From Pseudomonadota bacterium (GTDB lineage Bacteria; Pseudomonadota; Gammaproteobacteria; Burkholderiales; Rhodocyclaceae), in assembly GCA_008501585.1 (NCBI GenBank), contig QQUN01000002.1, positions 1 to 58,861 on the forward strand: a DNA stretch of 58,861 bases. The letters run 5' to 3'. The position numbers were made by a program, and so were the translations under genes. Each line of letters begins with the position of its first letter. Within the stretch, counting starts at the first letter, position 1. The notes beneath the pieces were generated by a model that was not told where the DNA came from, searched no databases, and worked only from the letters and a program-made list of their open reading frames with translations. Of this stretch, positions 16,689 through 27,010 are shown piece after piece.

Positions 16689-17176
16689 CAGGCCGCCTCC
16701 GTGCGTTGCGCGGCAATGGCGTCGAGATCGCGCACATACCAGCGCCGCCGCCAGGTGAGCACGGTGTAGGTGATCGCGGCGGCGATCAGCGCCAGGATCA
16801 CCGCCGAGAAGGCCACCGCCAGCGCCTGCGAGACGTCGGCCAGCTGCCCCTCGCCCAGCGCGCGCAGCGCCGGCCCCATCGGGATCATGGTGGCGACCAG
16901 GCCGAGCATGGGGGCGATGCGGGTGGCGAGGCGGGCCAGCTCCAGGCGCTCGTGGGCGATGCGTTCGAGCGTGGCGGCGTCCAGCTCGGGGCGGGCCCGG
17001 GCCAGCGTCAGCAACTCGAAGCCTGCGGGATGCCCGCCGCGGCGTTGGCGGGCTTGCCAGGCGAGGGCGCCGAGCGCCGCGAAGGCGTAGGCGAACAGCG
17101 CGGCGATGGCGATCAGCACTGGCGCCAGGAACAACTGGCCGAGGCTGTACATGGCGGTGTCGAGAGTGGTGATCAT
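16688..17176 (-). CDS. MotA/TolQ/ExbB-like membrane protein
   Basis: A 162-residue protein with three membrane helices. The first is near 12-35 (LFLAPVLIAIAALFAYAFAAL), then a cytoplasmic helical segment, then LGLVATMIPMGPALRALGEGQ, which is the MotA/TolQ/ExbB proton-channel motif, and a last helix near 130-150. ATG 17176 is used; the longer frame adds the end of the Sel1A gene. With the DUF2149 protein it should form a proton-driven inner-membrane motor. It stands 1 nt after the Sel1A stop. Confidence 0.78.
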   Translation of the reverse strand: MITTLDTAMYSLGQLFLAPVLIAIAALFAYAFAALGALAWQARQRRGGHPAGFELLTLARARPELDAATLERIAHERLELARLATRIAPMLGLVATMIPMGPALRALGEGQLADVSQALAVAFSAVILALIAAAITYTVLTWRRRWYVRDLDAIAAQRTEAA

Positions 17177-17177
17177 G

Positions 17178-17906
17178 TCAGCAGGCCCCCTGCCGTTCGC
17201 CGCGGGCGCGGGCCGCGGCACCGGCGGCGAGCAGCGCCGCCAGAACGGCGATCAGGCCGAGGGCCGGCGTGGGGACGGGCGCGGCGGCCGGGGCAACGGG
17301 GGCCAGCCGTGGCCCGGTGCTGTCGCGGGCGGCGCGCTGGGCGGCAACGGACCGGCCGCGCTGGTCGCGGTCGGCGGTGTGGGTGCCGCTGTCGAGGAAG
17401 GCCTGGGCGTCGGCGTCGCCTTCGGCGGCTGCTTCGCGAAACCAGCGTTCGGCAGCGGCTTCGTCGCGCGCCACCCCGCGCCCCAGGTACAGGGCCGTGG
17501 CGTAGTGCAGCTTGCCGAGCGTGGCGTATTCGCGGTCGTCGCTGTGGGCGGCGCGGCGCATCAGCTCGGTGGCCGCGGCGCTGTCCTGCGCAATGCCGGT
17601 GCCGTCTTCGAGCAGCAGGGCTTTCCAGATCATCGCGCCGACGTAGCCGGCGGCGATGCAGCGGTCGAAGATGGTGTGGGCAATGGCGTGGTTGCCGCAT
17701 TTCTCGGCCCAGTAGCCGTAGGCGCACATGGTCGAGCTGGCGGGCTGTTGCGACCAGTAGGCCACCGACAGATCGCTCTGCGCGGTGTCGGGGGCGTCCG
17801 GCGGACCGCCGCAGCTGGTTGGCGGGATGCCCGCCGAGGCGGGCGTGACGAGGCCGAGTGCGATGACGAGGAGGGTGGCGGTGCGGGGCAGCAGGTGGCG
17901 CAGCAT
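17178..17906 (-). CDS. Secreted Sel1-like repeat protein A with C-terminal membrane/sorting-like tail
   Basis: A 242-residue protein. It has a signal peptide (LPRTATLLVIALGLVTPASAG), Cys-containing N-terminal region, Sel1-like repeats (KLHYATALYLGRGVARDEAAAERWFREAAAEGDADA) and a Pro/Ala linker. It ends in PVPTPALGLIAVLAALLAAG followed by an Arg-rich tail. The ending resembles IPTL/PEP-CTERM sorting signals or a simple tail anchor. ATG 17906 was chosen for the signal peptide. It heads the Sel1A-ExbB-like-DUF2149-Sel1B-cupin operon. Confidence 0.7.
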   Translation of the reverse strand: MLRHLLPRTATLLVIALGLVTPASAGIPPTSCGGPPDAPDTAQSDLSVAYWSQQPASSTMCAYGYWAEKCGNHAIAHTIFDRCIAAGYVGAMIWKALLLEDGTGIAQDSAAATELMRRAAHSDDREYATLGKLHYATALYLGRGVARDEAAAERWFREAAAEGDADAQAFLDSGTHTADRDQRGRSVAAQRAARDSTGPRLAPVAPAAAPVPTPALGLIAVLAALLAAGAAARARGERQGAC

Positions 17907-17995
17907 GGGGCGCTCCGGGGATGGCAGTGCGGCCATCGTGAGCGTCGCGACTCGCGAGAAAAAGGGGCAAACCGGGGGGCGGGCAGATTGCCCGG

Positions 17996-18009
17996 GCGCC
18001 TTCGGGCGC
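17996..18009 (-). terminator. UUCG-type hairpin after the response-regulator gene
   Basis: GCGCC-TTCG-GGCGC lies about 30 nt beyond the stop of the response regulator. The T-rich run needed for a strong terminator is about 40 nt further, so this is weak. Confidence 0.35.
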
Positions 18010-18039
18010 TTCGCCCGTCGCGCGGCGCGGTTGCGGGGT

Positions 18040-18675
18040 TCAGCCGCGCCCGAGGCCGTGTTCGGTGGCCAGGCGGGCGAGCTCGATATCGCTCCTGGCG
18101 CCGAGCTTGCGCTTGATCTGGTAGTGCGTGTTCTGCACGGTCTTGGGGCTGATGTGCAGGCGTTCGCCGATGCGTGCGTGATCGTCGCCGTCGAGCAGCA
18201 GGCGCAAGACTTCAAACTCGCGTGGCGACAGGGCGTGCAGCGGGCCGGGCGTGTCGTCGAGCAGGGTCATCGCCAGCTCCGGGGCGATATCGGGGCTCAG
18301 CGTCCGCTCGCCGCCGGCGACGCGATACACCGCCTGTACCAGCACCGACGGTTCGCTGCTCTTGGTGACATAGCCGAGCGCGCCAGCCTTGAGCGCCTGG
18401 GCGGCAAACAAGGGGTCGCGGTGCATGCTGAAGGCGAGGATGCGCAGCGCCGGGTCGCGCTGGCGCAGTCGCCCGATCAGCTCGATGCCCCCCATGTCGG
18501 GCAGGGCAAGGTCGAGCACGACGAGGTCGGGCGCGTGCTCGCGTACGGCGCTCAGCGCGACGGCGGCGGTGCCCGCTTCGGCCACGATGCGCAGATCGCC
18601 GCGCCGTTCGAGCAGGCGGCGGTAGCCCTCGCGGACTACCGCGTGGTCATCGACCAGCAGCAGGCGGATGCTCAT
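18040..18675 (-). CDS. NarL/FixJ-family response regulator
   Basis: A 211-residue regulator. The receiver domain has acidic pair Asp9/Asp10, phosphoacceptor Asp55 in LVVLDLALPD and the conserved Lys in GYVTKSS. A C-terminal LuxR-type helix-turn-helix follows (LSPREFEVLRLLLDG...HISPKTVQNTHYQIKRKL). Its start overlaps the end of the histidine kinase gene by 29 bp, so the two form one system. It lies just upstream of the Sel1A operon on the same strand, making that operon a possible target. Confidence 0.92.
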   Translation of the reverse strand: MSIRLLLVDDHAVVREGYRRLLERRGDLRIVAEAGTAAVALSAVREHAPDLVVLDLALPDMGGIELIGRLRQRDPALRILAFSMHRDPLFAAQALKAGALGYVTKSSEPSVLVQAVYRVAGGERTLSPDIAPELAMTLLDDTPGPLHALSPREFEVLRLLLDGDDHARIGERLHISPKTVQNTHYQIKRKLGARSDIELARLATEHGLGRG

Positions 18676-20062
18676 CGGCGGGGTCTCCGTGGATCAGGGC
18701 CGAGGGCGGGAACCCGGCGTGCAGCGTCATGCCACAGGGCTGGCGCGGGGTGAGCGAAAAGTGGCCGCCGAGGGCCTCGACGCGTTCGGTCATGCCGAGC
18801 ACGCCGAGCCCGCTGCCGCGGGTGTCCTGCGCGCCGCTGGTGCCGTCGTCTTCAACGGTGAGCGCAATGCCGTGGGCGTCGCGTTCGAGCGCGAGGCGGA
18901 TCTGGCGCGGCGCACCGTGGCGCAAGGCGTTGCTCAGCCCTTCCTGGGCAATGCGGTAGAGGCTGACGGTGAGCGCGTCGGGGAGGCAGTCGATGTCGTC
19001 GGCCAGATGCAGGTCGATGCGGCAGGCCGGGTGGTGGCGTCGGGCGGTGTCGGCCACTTGGGTCAGGCTGGCGCGCAGGCCGAATTCTTCCAGCCCGACC
19101 GGCCGCAGCTGATGGAGGATGCGCTGCAGGTTGTCCATCATTGTGGCGGTGCTGCGGGCGATGGCGTCAATGGCGGCGGCGCGCTCGGTTGGCGGGGCGT
19201 CGGCGGCGCAGGCGGCTTCGGCGCGGATCGAGGCCAGCGACTGGCCGAACTCGTCGTGCAGCTCGCGCGCCAGCCGGCGGCGTTCCTGCTCGCGCACGGT
19301 GAGCAGGCGCTGGGCAAGCAGGCGCTGGCGGCGGTCGGTGTGTTGCAGGCGCTCGGCGAGGTGGTCGAAGCCTTCGGCGATGCGGCGCAGCTCGATCAGC
19401 GCAGGGCGCGGCATGCGGGCGGTGAGGTCGCCGTGTTCGAGGCGGTGGAGGGTGTCGAGCACCCGCTCGGTCGGGCGCAGCGCGCGGCGCACCGGCAGGT
19501 AGATGAGCAGGTTGAGCAGCAGCACGCCGGCGCTGATGGCCAGCACCAGGCGCAGCTGTTGCCACAGGGCGGCTGCTTCGCTGTCGAGGTCGGGGGTGAC
19601 GGTGACATGGCCGACGGTGATGCCTGGGTACTGGCGGATCGGCCCGGCATGGCGCGCCGCGTCGCCCAGTTGCCAGGCCAGGAGGGCGCGCACCGCCGCC
19701 GGTGCTGCGTCGGAGGCGTCCGGGTAGCAGCGCTGGCGCGACTGGTTGGCGTAGAAGGTGTGCACCTCGATGCACAGCCTGAGCAGCCGGCCCAGGGCGT
19801 CGGGCAGGGCGAGCGCCAGGCCGTCGGCGCTGCGGTCGAAGCCGTTGCGCGGCGTGTCCAGCTCGCGGCCGATGAGCTGCTCGACGGTGGGGCCGCTGAG
19901 CCGCACATGTTCGCCAATGCGCCGTGTGCTTTGGTTGATGACGAAGGCCGATGCGCCCAGACCGATCAGGCAGGCGAACAGGGTGACCCGCAGCGCGAGG
20001 TGGCGCTTGAGATCGATGCCTGGTGGCCGGACGGGCTTCTCCGTGGCGGGGGCTGGGGGCAT
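18647..20062 (-). CDS. NarX/UhpB-type sensor histidine kinase
   Basis: A 471-residue membrane sensor. TM1 is at about 25-43, a periplasmic domain of roughly 125 residues follows, TM2 is at about 172-190, then HAMP. The HisKA_3 phosphoacceptor is His269 in RRRLARELHDEFGQSLASI and an HATPase domain follows (EGLSNALRHG, GSGLGVLGMTERV). ATG 20062 is used; a GTG at 20077 would add five residues. The periplasmic domain was not recognised, so the signal is unknown. It is paired with the downstream NarL-type regulator. Confidence 0.9.
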   Translation of the reverse strand: MPPAPATEKPVRPPGIDLKRHLALRVTLFACLIGLGASAFVINQSTRRIGEHVRLSGPTVEQLIGRELDTPRNGFDRSADGLALALPDALGRLLRLCIEVHTFYANQSRQRCYPDASDAAPAAVRALLAWQLGDAARHAGPIRQYPGITVGHVTVTPDLDSEAAALWQQLRLVLAISAGVLLLNLLIYLPVRRALRPTERVLDTLHRLEHGDLTARMPRPALIELRRIAEGFDHLAERLQHTDRRQRLLAQRLLTVREQERRRLARELHDEFGQSLASIRAEAACAADAPPTERAAAIDAIARSTATMMDNLQRILHQLRPVGLEEFGLRASLTQVADTARRHHPACRIDLHLADDIDCLPDALTVSLYRIAQEGLSNALRHGAPRQIRLALERDAHGIALTVEDDGTSGAQDTRGSGLGVLGMTERVEALGGHFSLTPRQPCGMTLHAGFPPSALIHGDPADEHPPAAGR

Positions 20063-20174
20063 GAGGTGGTAGCGCACGCTCGGGTGCGGGGAGTCACGGA
20101 CGGTACGCGTCAGTGTAATGCGCCGTGTGGGACGGCGCGCAGTGCGGGTTGTGATGCGGGCAAATTGCCCGGTC

Positions 20175-20885
20175 TCAGTCCTTGCGCGCCGCGCGGTCGG
20201 TGGCGAAGTATTCGATCATGTGCAGCGAATGGGTATAGCCGTGGTGGATCTGTGCCGTGTCGTAGCGGTGTGCGGCGCCGACCGGGCAGGCAAGGCGGGC
20301 GAGGCAGGTGGTGGCGCAGCGTGAGCCGCGCAGGCGCCGGTAGCCGATGCAGGCGTCGAGGGCGAAGCTGCCGCCGGCCATGGCGTCGGCGGGGCAGGCG
20401 GTGATGCAGGGGGTGTCGGTGCAACGGGGGCAGGGCGAGGCGGTGGCCGGCGCGGTGGTGGGTGGCAGGTCGGTGTCGGCCAGCAGCGCGACGCGGTAGG
20501 CAAACCAGGTGCCCAGCGCGGCATGGATGCCGACCTTGAACGGGCTGGGGTGGTGCCAGCCGGCGAGCTGGCCGAGGGTTTGCAGGTCGACGGGGGCGTT
20601 GCCGGGGTAGAGGCGGTGGCTGTGGTGGCCCGGGCAGTGTTGCGCGAACCAGCGCGTGACATGACGGATGCTGAAGTCGTCGATCGGGTCGGCGCTGCGG
20701 ATACCCTCGGCGCAGACGGCGCGCCACAGCGCCGGCCCGGCATTGCCGATGAGAATGAGTTGGCGGAAAGCGGCCGGGGGGGCGGGCAGGCGCTCGCGCA
20801 GCTGCGCGGGCAGATGCGCGAGATCGAACACGGCCTGCAGGTTGAGGCCGGCGCGGTCGAGGGCGCTGAAATCGGCGCCGCTCAT
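20175..20885 (-). CDS. 4Fe-4S ferredoxin-type protein (QueG-like cysteine region)
   Basis: A 236-residue protein whose C-terminal third carries clustered cysteines (CPRCTDTPCITACPADA, then CIGYRRLRGSRCATTC and LACPVGAAHRY), enough for one to two 4Fe-4S clusters. The order resembles the ferredoxin part of epoxyqueuosine reductase, but the catalytic N-terminal QueG domain is not evident. It overlaps the thioredoxin-like gene by 4 nt, so both are coupled, suggesting a shared thiol/iron-sulfur redox task. Confidence 0.7.
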   Translation of the reverse strand: MSGADFSALDRAGLNLQAVFDLAHLPAQLRERLPAPPAAFRQLILIGNAGPALWRAVCAEGIRSADPIDDFSIRHVTRWFAQHCPGHHSHRLYPGNAPVDLQTLGQLAGWHHPSPFKVGIHAALGTWFAYRVALLADTDLPPTTAPATASPCPRCTDTPCITACPADAMAGGSFALDACIGYRRLRGSRCATTCLARLACPVGAAHRYDTAQIHHGYTHSLHMIEYFATDRAARKD

Positions 20886-21214
20886 GCGCCCGGATCGATC
20901 AGGGCCAGGGCCTGTTCAAGCGCAGCGTCGTCCTCGGGACGCACTACGCGGGCCACTTCCTGGCCGTGCTTCAGAAACACCAGCGTGGGCCACAGCTTGA
21001 CGCCAAAGCTGCGCCCCAGGCGGCGGCCGGGGCCGTCTTCGATGCGCAGGTGCTGCACGCCGGGGTGTCGGGCAAGGGCGGCCAGCACGCGCGGCGCGGC
21101 GCCCTGGCAGTAGCCGCACCAGTTGGTGCCGAAGTCGAGCACGGTGGGCGCTTCGAGGGCGTCAGTGTCGGCGCGGCGGATTGGCGTGTCGAGATACGGT
21201 GTGTGTGCGGGCAT
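20882..21214 (-). CDS. Thioredoxin-like protein
   Basis: A 110-residue thioredoxin-fold protein with redox motif WCGYC (Cys33, Cys36) and the cis-proline stretch KLWPTLVFLKHGQEVARVVRP. No signal peptide is seen, so it is cytoplasmic. The start lacks a ribosome site and lies inside a GC-rich stem (see hairpin at 21214-21242). It is translationally coupled to the ferredoxin-type gene downstream. Confidence 0.85.
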   Translation of the reverse strand: MPAHTPYLDTPIRRADTDALEAPTVLDFGTNWCGYCQGAAPRVLAALARHPGVQHLRIEDGPGRRLGRSFGVKLWPTLVFLKHGQEVARVVRPEDDAALEQALALIDPGA

Positions 21215-21242
21215 GGGGGCTGGGCCGGTGTGTCAGCCCCCA
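21214..21242 (-). promoter_or_regulatory. Hairpin abutting the thioredoxin start codon
   Basis: TGGGGGCTG and CAGCCCCCA form a perfect 9-bp stem around an 11-nt loop. The first base of the ATG lies at the stem base, and no Shine-Dalgarno is visible. It could hold translation in check or be the footprint of a mis-set start. Confidence 0.4.
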
Positions 21243-21422
21243 GCATAGTTCAGACCGGGGACTCGGTGCACCGCAGCGATCATACCCATGCCGGACATGT
21301 GGTGATGGTAGCGCGTTGTCTGTCATAATGCCGCGATCCCGAAGGGCTATCACTTATGGGTGATGGGATGGCGCGCAAACCCGCGCGTTTATCAGGGTTG
21401 AGCGATATACGACGAGGCCGGC

Positions 21423-22466
21423 ATGACAACGTCCGAGATGGAAGCGCGAGTGAATCCGATGAATGCGGCGGTGCGAGAAGATGACATCGCGTTCCGTGTC
21501 ATCCACTTCCTGTTTGATCATCAGCTGAGCACGACGCCGGTGCACTACGCCGTTGTGCATGCCTACTTCGACGGCCAGCATGCCGAGATTGCCGCCGCGG
21601 TCGATGCGCAACTGGCCGCTGGCAAGCCGCTCGATGCCTTTTTTGTCGCCGAGTTGTACGAGGAGCACCTCGCCGCCGAGGCCATCCGCCGCTTCCGGGG
21701 CGTGGGCTCCGACGTGGAGCGCCTGCTCGACGGCCTGCTCGACAACTTGCGTACGGCCGATCAGGGTTCGGCCGAGTTTCATGAGGCCTTGCAGGAGAAC
21801 ATCGGCAGCATCGGGGCGGCGAGCGATGCGGTGCATCTGCAACAGGTGGCGCAAAGCCTGCTCGAATCGGCGCTCAAGGCCAGCGAAACCAATGCCCTGC
21901 TCAAGCAGAACCTGGAGGCGGCCGACCAGGAAGCGCGCCAGCTGCGCAGCGAGCTGGAAAAACACCGGCGTGAAACCATGACCGACCCGCTCACCGGCCT
22001 GCTCAACCGGCGTGGCATGGAGGTGGAGATGGCCCGTGCGCTGACCGAAGATGCCGACGGCGAGTCGGCCATGCTGGTGCTCGACATCGACCATTTCAAG
22101 CGCATCAACGACACCTATGGCCATGCCATTGGCGATGTGGTGATCCGCAAGGTTGCCCAGACGGTCCGCAAGCTCATCCCCGGCGAAGCGGTGCCGGTGC
22201 GCTACGGCGGCGAGGAGTTCGCGGTCTTGCTGCCGCACTGCTCGACCGAGCGGGCCACGGGGATCGCGGAGTCGATTCGCAAGACCATCGAGAAACTGCG
22301 CCTGGTGCGCCGCACCGACAAGATGGCGATCTCGCAGTTCACCATCTCGATCGGCGTCGCCCGTCGCGACCGGCGCGACGATGTCGACAGCCTCTTCCAG
22401 CGGGCGGACAAGGCGCTCTACGAAGCCAAGACCAGCGGCCGCAACCGGGTGATGCTGGCGGCCTGA
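21423..22466 (+). CDS. Diguanylate cyclase (GGDEF domain) with unrecognised helical N-terminus
   Basis: A 347-residue cytoplasmic protein. The first roughly 180 residues are helical with a probable coiled coil (ALLKQNLEAADQEARQLRSELEKHRRE), joined to a GGDEF domain that begins MTDPLTGLLNRRGM. The active-site loop is GGEEF at 262-266, so c-di-GMP synthesis is expected. The usual RxxD inhibitory site five residues ahead of GGEEF is absent (PGEAVPVRYGGEEF), which would remove product inhibition. It is transcribed alone from a 208-bp spacer. Confidence 0.9.
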   Translation: MTTSEMEARVNPMNAAVREDDIAFRVIHFLFDHQLSTTPVHYAVVHAYFDGQHAEIAAAVDAQLAAGKPLDAFFVAELYEEHLAAEAIRRFRGVGSDVERLLDGLLDNLRTADQGSAEFHEALQENIGSIGAASDAVHLQQVAQSLLESALKASETNALLKQNLEAADQEARQLRSELEKHRRETMTDPLTGLLNRRGMEVEMARALTEDADGESAMLVLDIDHFKRINDTYGHAIGDVVIRKVAQTVRKLIPGEAVPVRYGGEEFAVLLPHCSTERATGIAESIRKTIEKLRLVRRTDKMAISQFTISIGVARRDRRDDVDSLFQRADKALYEAKTSGRNRVMLAA

Positions 22467-22474
22467 GCGCCGGG

Positions 22475-24271
22475 CTACAGGTCGAGCTGCAGCGCGGCCA
22501 GCCGGGCATACAGACCGCCCTGGCGGCGCAGGTCGTCGGGCGTGCCGATTTCCACGATGCGCCCCTTGTCCATCACCACGATGCGGTCGGCCTGCTGCAC
22601 CGTGGCCAGGCGGTGGGCGATGATCAGCGTGGTGCGCCCCGCCATGGCAGCGGCCAGGCCTTGCTGGACGAGGATCTCCGATTCGGCATCGAGCGCGCTG
22701 GTGGCTTCATCCAGCAACAGCAGGCGGGCGCCCTTGAGCATGGCGCGGGCAATCGCGATGCGCTGGCGCTGCCCGCCCGACAATCGCGTGCCGCGCTCGC
22801 CGAGGAAGGTGGCATAGCCCTCGGGCAGGCGCTCGACGAATTCATCCACCCGCGCCGCGCGTGCGGCCTGCAGCACTGCCGAGTCGCTGGCTTCGGGGCT
22901 GCCGTAGCGGATGTTGTCCATGGCGCTGGCGGAGAAGATCACCGGGTCCTGCGGGACGATGGCAATGTCGCGGCGCAGATCGTGCAGGCGCAGTTCGCGG
23001 ATGTCCTGGCCGTTGAGGGTGATCCGGCCGTCCGATACCTCGTAGTAGCGCAGCAGCAGCTGGAACAGCGTGGTCTTGCCGGCGCCCGAGGGGCCGACCA
23101 GGGCCACGGTCTCGCCCGGCGCGATGTCGAGGCTCACATCGTCGAGCGCATTGAGTTGCGGGCGGGCCGGATAGGCGAAGCGCACATGCTCGAAGCGGAT
23201 CGCCGCCTGCGCCGCGGCGGCCGGGGCCTGCGGCGCGACCGCCTCGCGGATGGCCGGCTCGGCCTGCAGCAGCTCGAGCAGGCGCTCGGTGGCGCCGGCG
23301 GCGCGCATGGTGTCGCCCCACACCTCGGCCAGCGTGCCCACCCCGCCGGCCACCAGCGCGGCATACAGCACGAAGGAGAAGAGCTGGCCCTCCGTCATGG
23401 CGCCGTCGGCGACCTGGCGCGCGCCGATCCACAGCACGAAGATGATGGTGCCCATGATGGCGGTGATGATCAGCGCGGTGAGCGCGGCGCGTACCCGGGT
23501 GCGGCGGATGGCGGTGACGAAGCTGGTCTCGGTGCGCGCGGCGAAGCGCCCGGCCTCGGCCGCCTCCTGGGTGTAGGCCTGCACCGTGGGCATGGCGTTG
23601 AGGATTTCGCCCGCGAGCGCCGAGGCGTCGGCAATGCGGTCCTGCGACTCGCGCGACAGCGCGCGCACCTTGCGGCCGATGGCGAAGATCGGCAGCGCCA
23701 GCAGGGCCATCAGCCCGAGGTTGAGCGAGAACAGGTGGAAGCTGGTCACCGCCAGCATCACCATGCCGCCCACGCACTGGAACAGGCTGCGCAGGCCCAT
23801 CGAGATCGAGCTGCCGACCACGGTCTGGATCAGCGTGGTGTCGCCGGTCAGGCGCGACAGCACCTCGCCGGTCTGCAGCGTCTCGAAAAACTGCGGCGAC
23901 TGGCCGAGCACCCGCGCATACACCGCGCTGCGCAGGTCGGCAGTGGCGCGCTCGCCGATCCACGACACCATGTAGTAGCGCCCGGCCACCGCCAGCGCCC
24001 ACACGCTGGCCAACGCGAACAGCGCGAGGAAGCGGCCATCCAGGCTGAGGCCGCCGGCGGGCGGCGCGGCATGGCCGAAGCCGGCGTCGATCAGATCGCG
24101 AAAGGCCAGCGGCACCAGCAGGATCGCCGCCGAGGCCAGGCACAGCAGCACGAAGGCCGCGGCGATGCGCCCCCGATACGGCCGCAGGAAGGGCCACAGC
24201 CCGCGCAGGGCGGAGAGGCGCTGGGTGCCGACAGGGCGGGAGGGGGCGGAGGAGCGGGAGCGGCGGGCCAT
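22475..24271 (-). CDS. ABC-type exporter, fused membrane and ATPase domains
   Basis: A 598-residue half-transporter of the MsbA/LmrA type. It has six membrane helices in the first 330 residues and then a nucleotide-binding domain with Walker A GPSGAGKTT, signature LSGGQRQR and Walker B LLLLDEATSALD followed by the H-loop IIAHRL. It would act as a homodimer exporting lipid, peptide or drug. It is convergent with the diguanylate cyclase gene (8 bp between stops) and divergent from the OYE-family gene. Confidence 0.88.
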   Translation of the reverse strand: MARRSRSSAPSRPVGTQRLSALRGLWPFLRPYRGRIAAAFVLLCLASAAILLVPLAFRDLIDAGFGHAAPPAGGLSLDGRFLALFALASVWALAVAGRYYMVSWIGERATADLRSAVYARVLGQSPQFFETLQTGEVLSRLTGDTTLIQTVVGSSISMGLRSLFQCVGGMVMLAVTSFHLFSLNLGLMALLALPIFAIGRKVRALSRESQDRIADASALAGEILNAMPTVQAYTQEAAEAGRFAARTETSFVTAIRRTRVRAALTALIITAIMGTIIFVLWIGARQVADGAMTEGQLFSFVLYAALVAGGVGTLAEVWGDTMRAAGATERLLELLQAEPAIREAVAPQAPAAAAQAAIRFEHVRFAYPARPQLNALDDVSLDIAPGETVALVGPSGAGKTTLFQLLLRYYEVSDGRITLNGQDIRELRLHDLRRDIAIVPQDPVIFSASAMDNIRYGSPEASDSAVLQAARAARVDEFVERLPEGYATFLGERGTRLSGGQRQRIAIARAMLKGARLLLLDEATSALDAESEILVQQGLAAAMAGRTTLIIAHRLATVQQADRIVVMDKGRIVEIGTPDDLRRQGGLYARLAALQLDL

Positions 24272-24359
24272 GGGCGAGATTATGGTCCATCGGCGCGTTC
24301 GCCGTCGTCATGGGCTACAACACAAGTAGGGCCACCCGACACGCACCGGTGGATGAACC

Positions 24360-25614
24360 ATGACGACCAATCCGGGATTGCTGTTCTCGCCGATCACCCT
24401 CGGCTCGCTCACGCTGCCGGCGCGGCTGTTCAAGACCGCTACGGCCGAGACCCGCGCGGACGCCGACGGCTTCGTCACCGACGCGGTAATCGACTTCTAC
24501 CGCCCGATCGCCGCCGGCGGCGTGCCGCTGATCATTACCGGCAACCTCTACATCAGCCGCCAGGGCAAGTCGGCGCCCCGCCAGCTCGGGGCGGATGCCG
24601 ACGACAAGATCCCCGGCCTGGCGCGCATGGTGGACGCGGTGCATGCACAGGGCGCGAAGTTCTTTGCCCAGCTCAACCATTGTGGCCGCCAGGTGGTGCC
24701 GGACTTCGTCGGTGCGCGCGAAGTGGTGTCGGCCTCGGCGGTCAAGGACCTGCTCACCGGCACCCGGCCGGAAGCGATGACGGTGGCGCAGATCCGGCAG
24801 GTAATCGACGACTTCGCCGCCGCCGCGGCGCGCTGCCAGCAGGCCGGTTTCGACGGCGTGCAGATGCACTCGGCCAACGGCTACCTGCTGAGCCAGTTCC
24901 TCACCCCCTACACCAACCGCCGCAGCGACGACTACGGCGGCTCGCTGGGGCGGCGCACCCGCTTCGGCCGCGAGGTGTACCAGGCCATCCGCGCGCGCGT
25001 CGGGCCGGACTACCCGATCATCCTCAAGATGAACGGCGCCGACCGCCTGCCGCTGCGAGACGGGCTCAAGACCGATGAGTTGGTCGCGGTGGCGCGCATC
25101 ATGGCGGCCGAGGGCATCGACGCGGTGGAGATCTCGGTGGGGCACTACGAGTCGGGCTTTCCGATGGTGTGCGGCAGCTTCCGCCGCTGCCTGCGCCACA
25201 TGATGCGCGGCAGCATGGCCCACTTGCCGCCGCTGCGGCGCAATCTGCTGCGGGTGTTCCGGCCGCTGGTGACGGTGGCCAGCGATCTGCTGTGGCCGGC
25301 TCGCGAGGGCTTCAACCTCGACTACACGCCGCGCTTCAAGGCCGCGCTGGACATCCCGGTGATCTGCGTTGGCGGCTTTCGCACCCGCGAGACCATGGAG
25401 GCGGCGCTGCAGAACGGGCTGTGCGACGCGGTGTCGGCCGGGCGGCCCTTCATTGCCGACCCGTGGCTGTTCCGCCACCTGCGCGACGGCGAGCCCGGCC
25501 CGCGCTGTGTGGACTGCAACGGCTGCGTCGGCCACCTCGGCGCCCAGCCGGCCGACTGCTACCACCCGCGCGTGCGCGCCGAAAAGGATGCGATGCTGGC
25601 GGGGGGCGGACCCC

Positions 25615-25628
<14 letters not shown>
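24360..25628 (+). CDS. Old-yellow-enzyme family NADH:flavin oxidoreductase
   Basis: A 422-residue FMN TIM-barrel enzyme: [57 protein letters not shown] and the C-terminal [15 protein letters not shown]-terminal CVDCNGC cluster recalls the 4Fe-4S branch of the family (2,4-dienoyl-CoA reductase type), but the FAD/NAD domain of that branch is missing. Its end overlaps the convergent sdaA stop by 14 bp. Substrate unknown. Confidence 0.85.
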
Positions 25629-26994
<1,366 letters not shown>

Positions 26995-27010
26995 GGCGCT
27001 GCGCTCCGGA

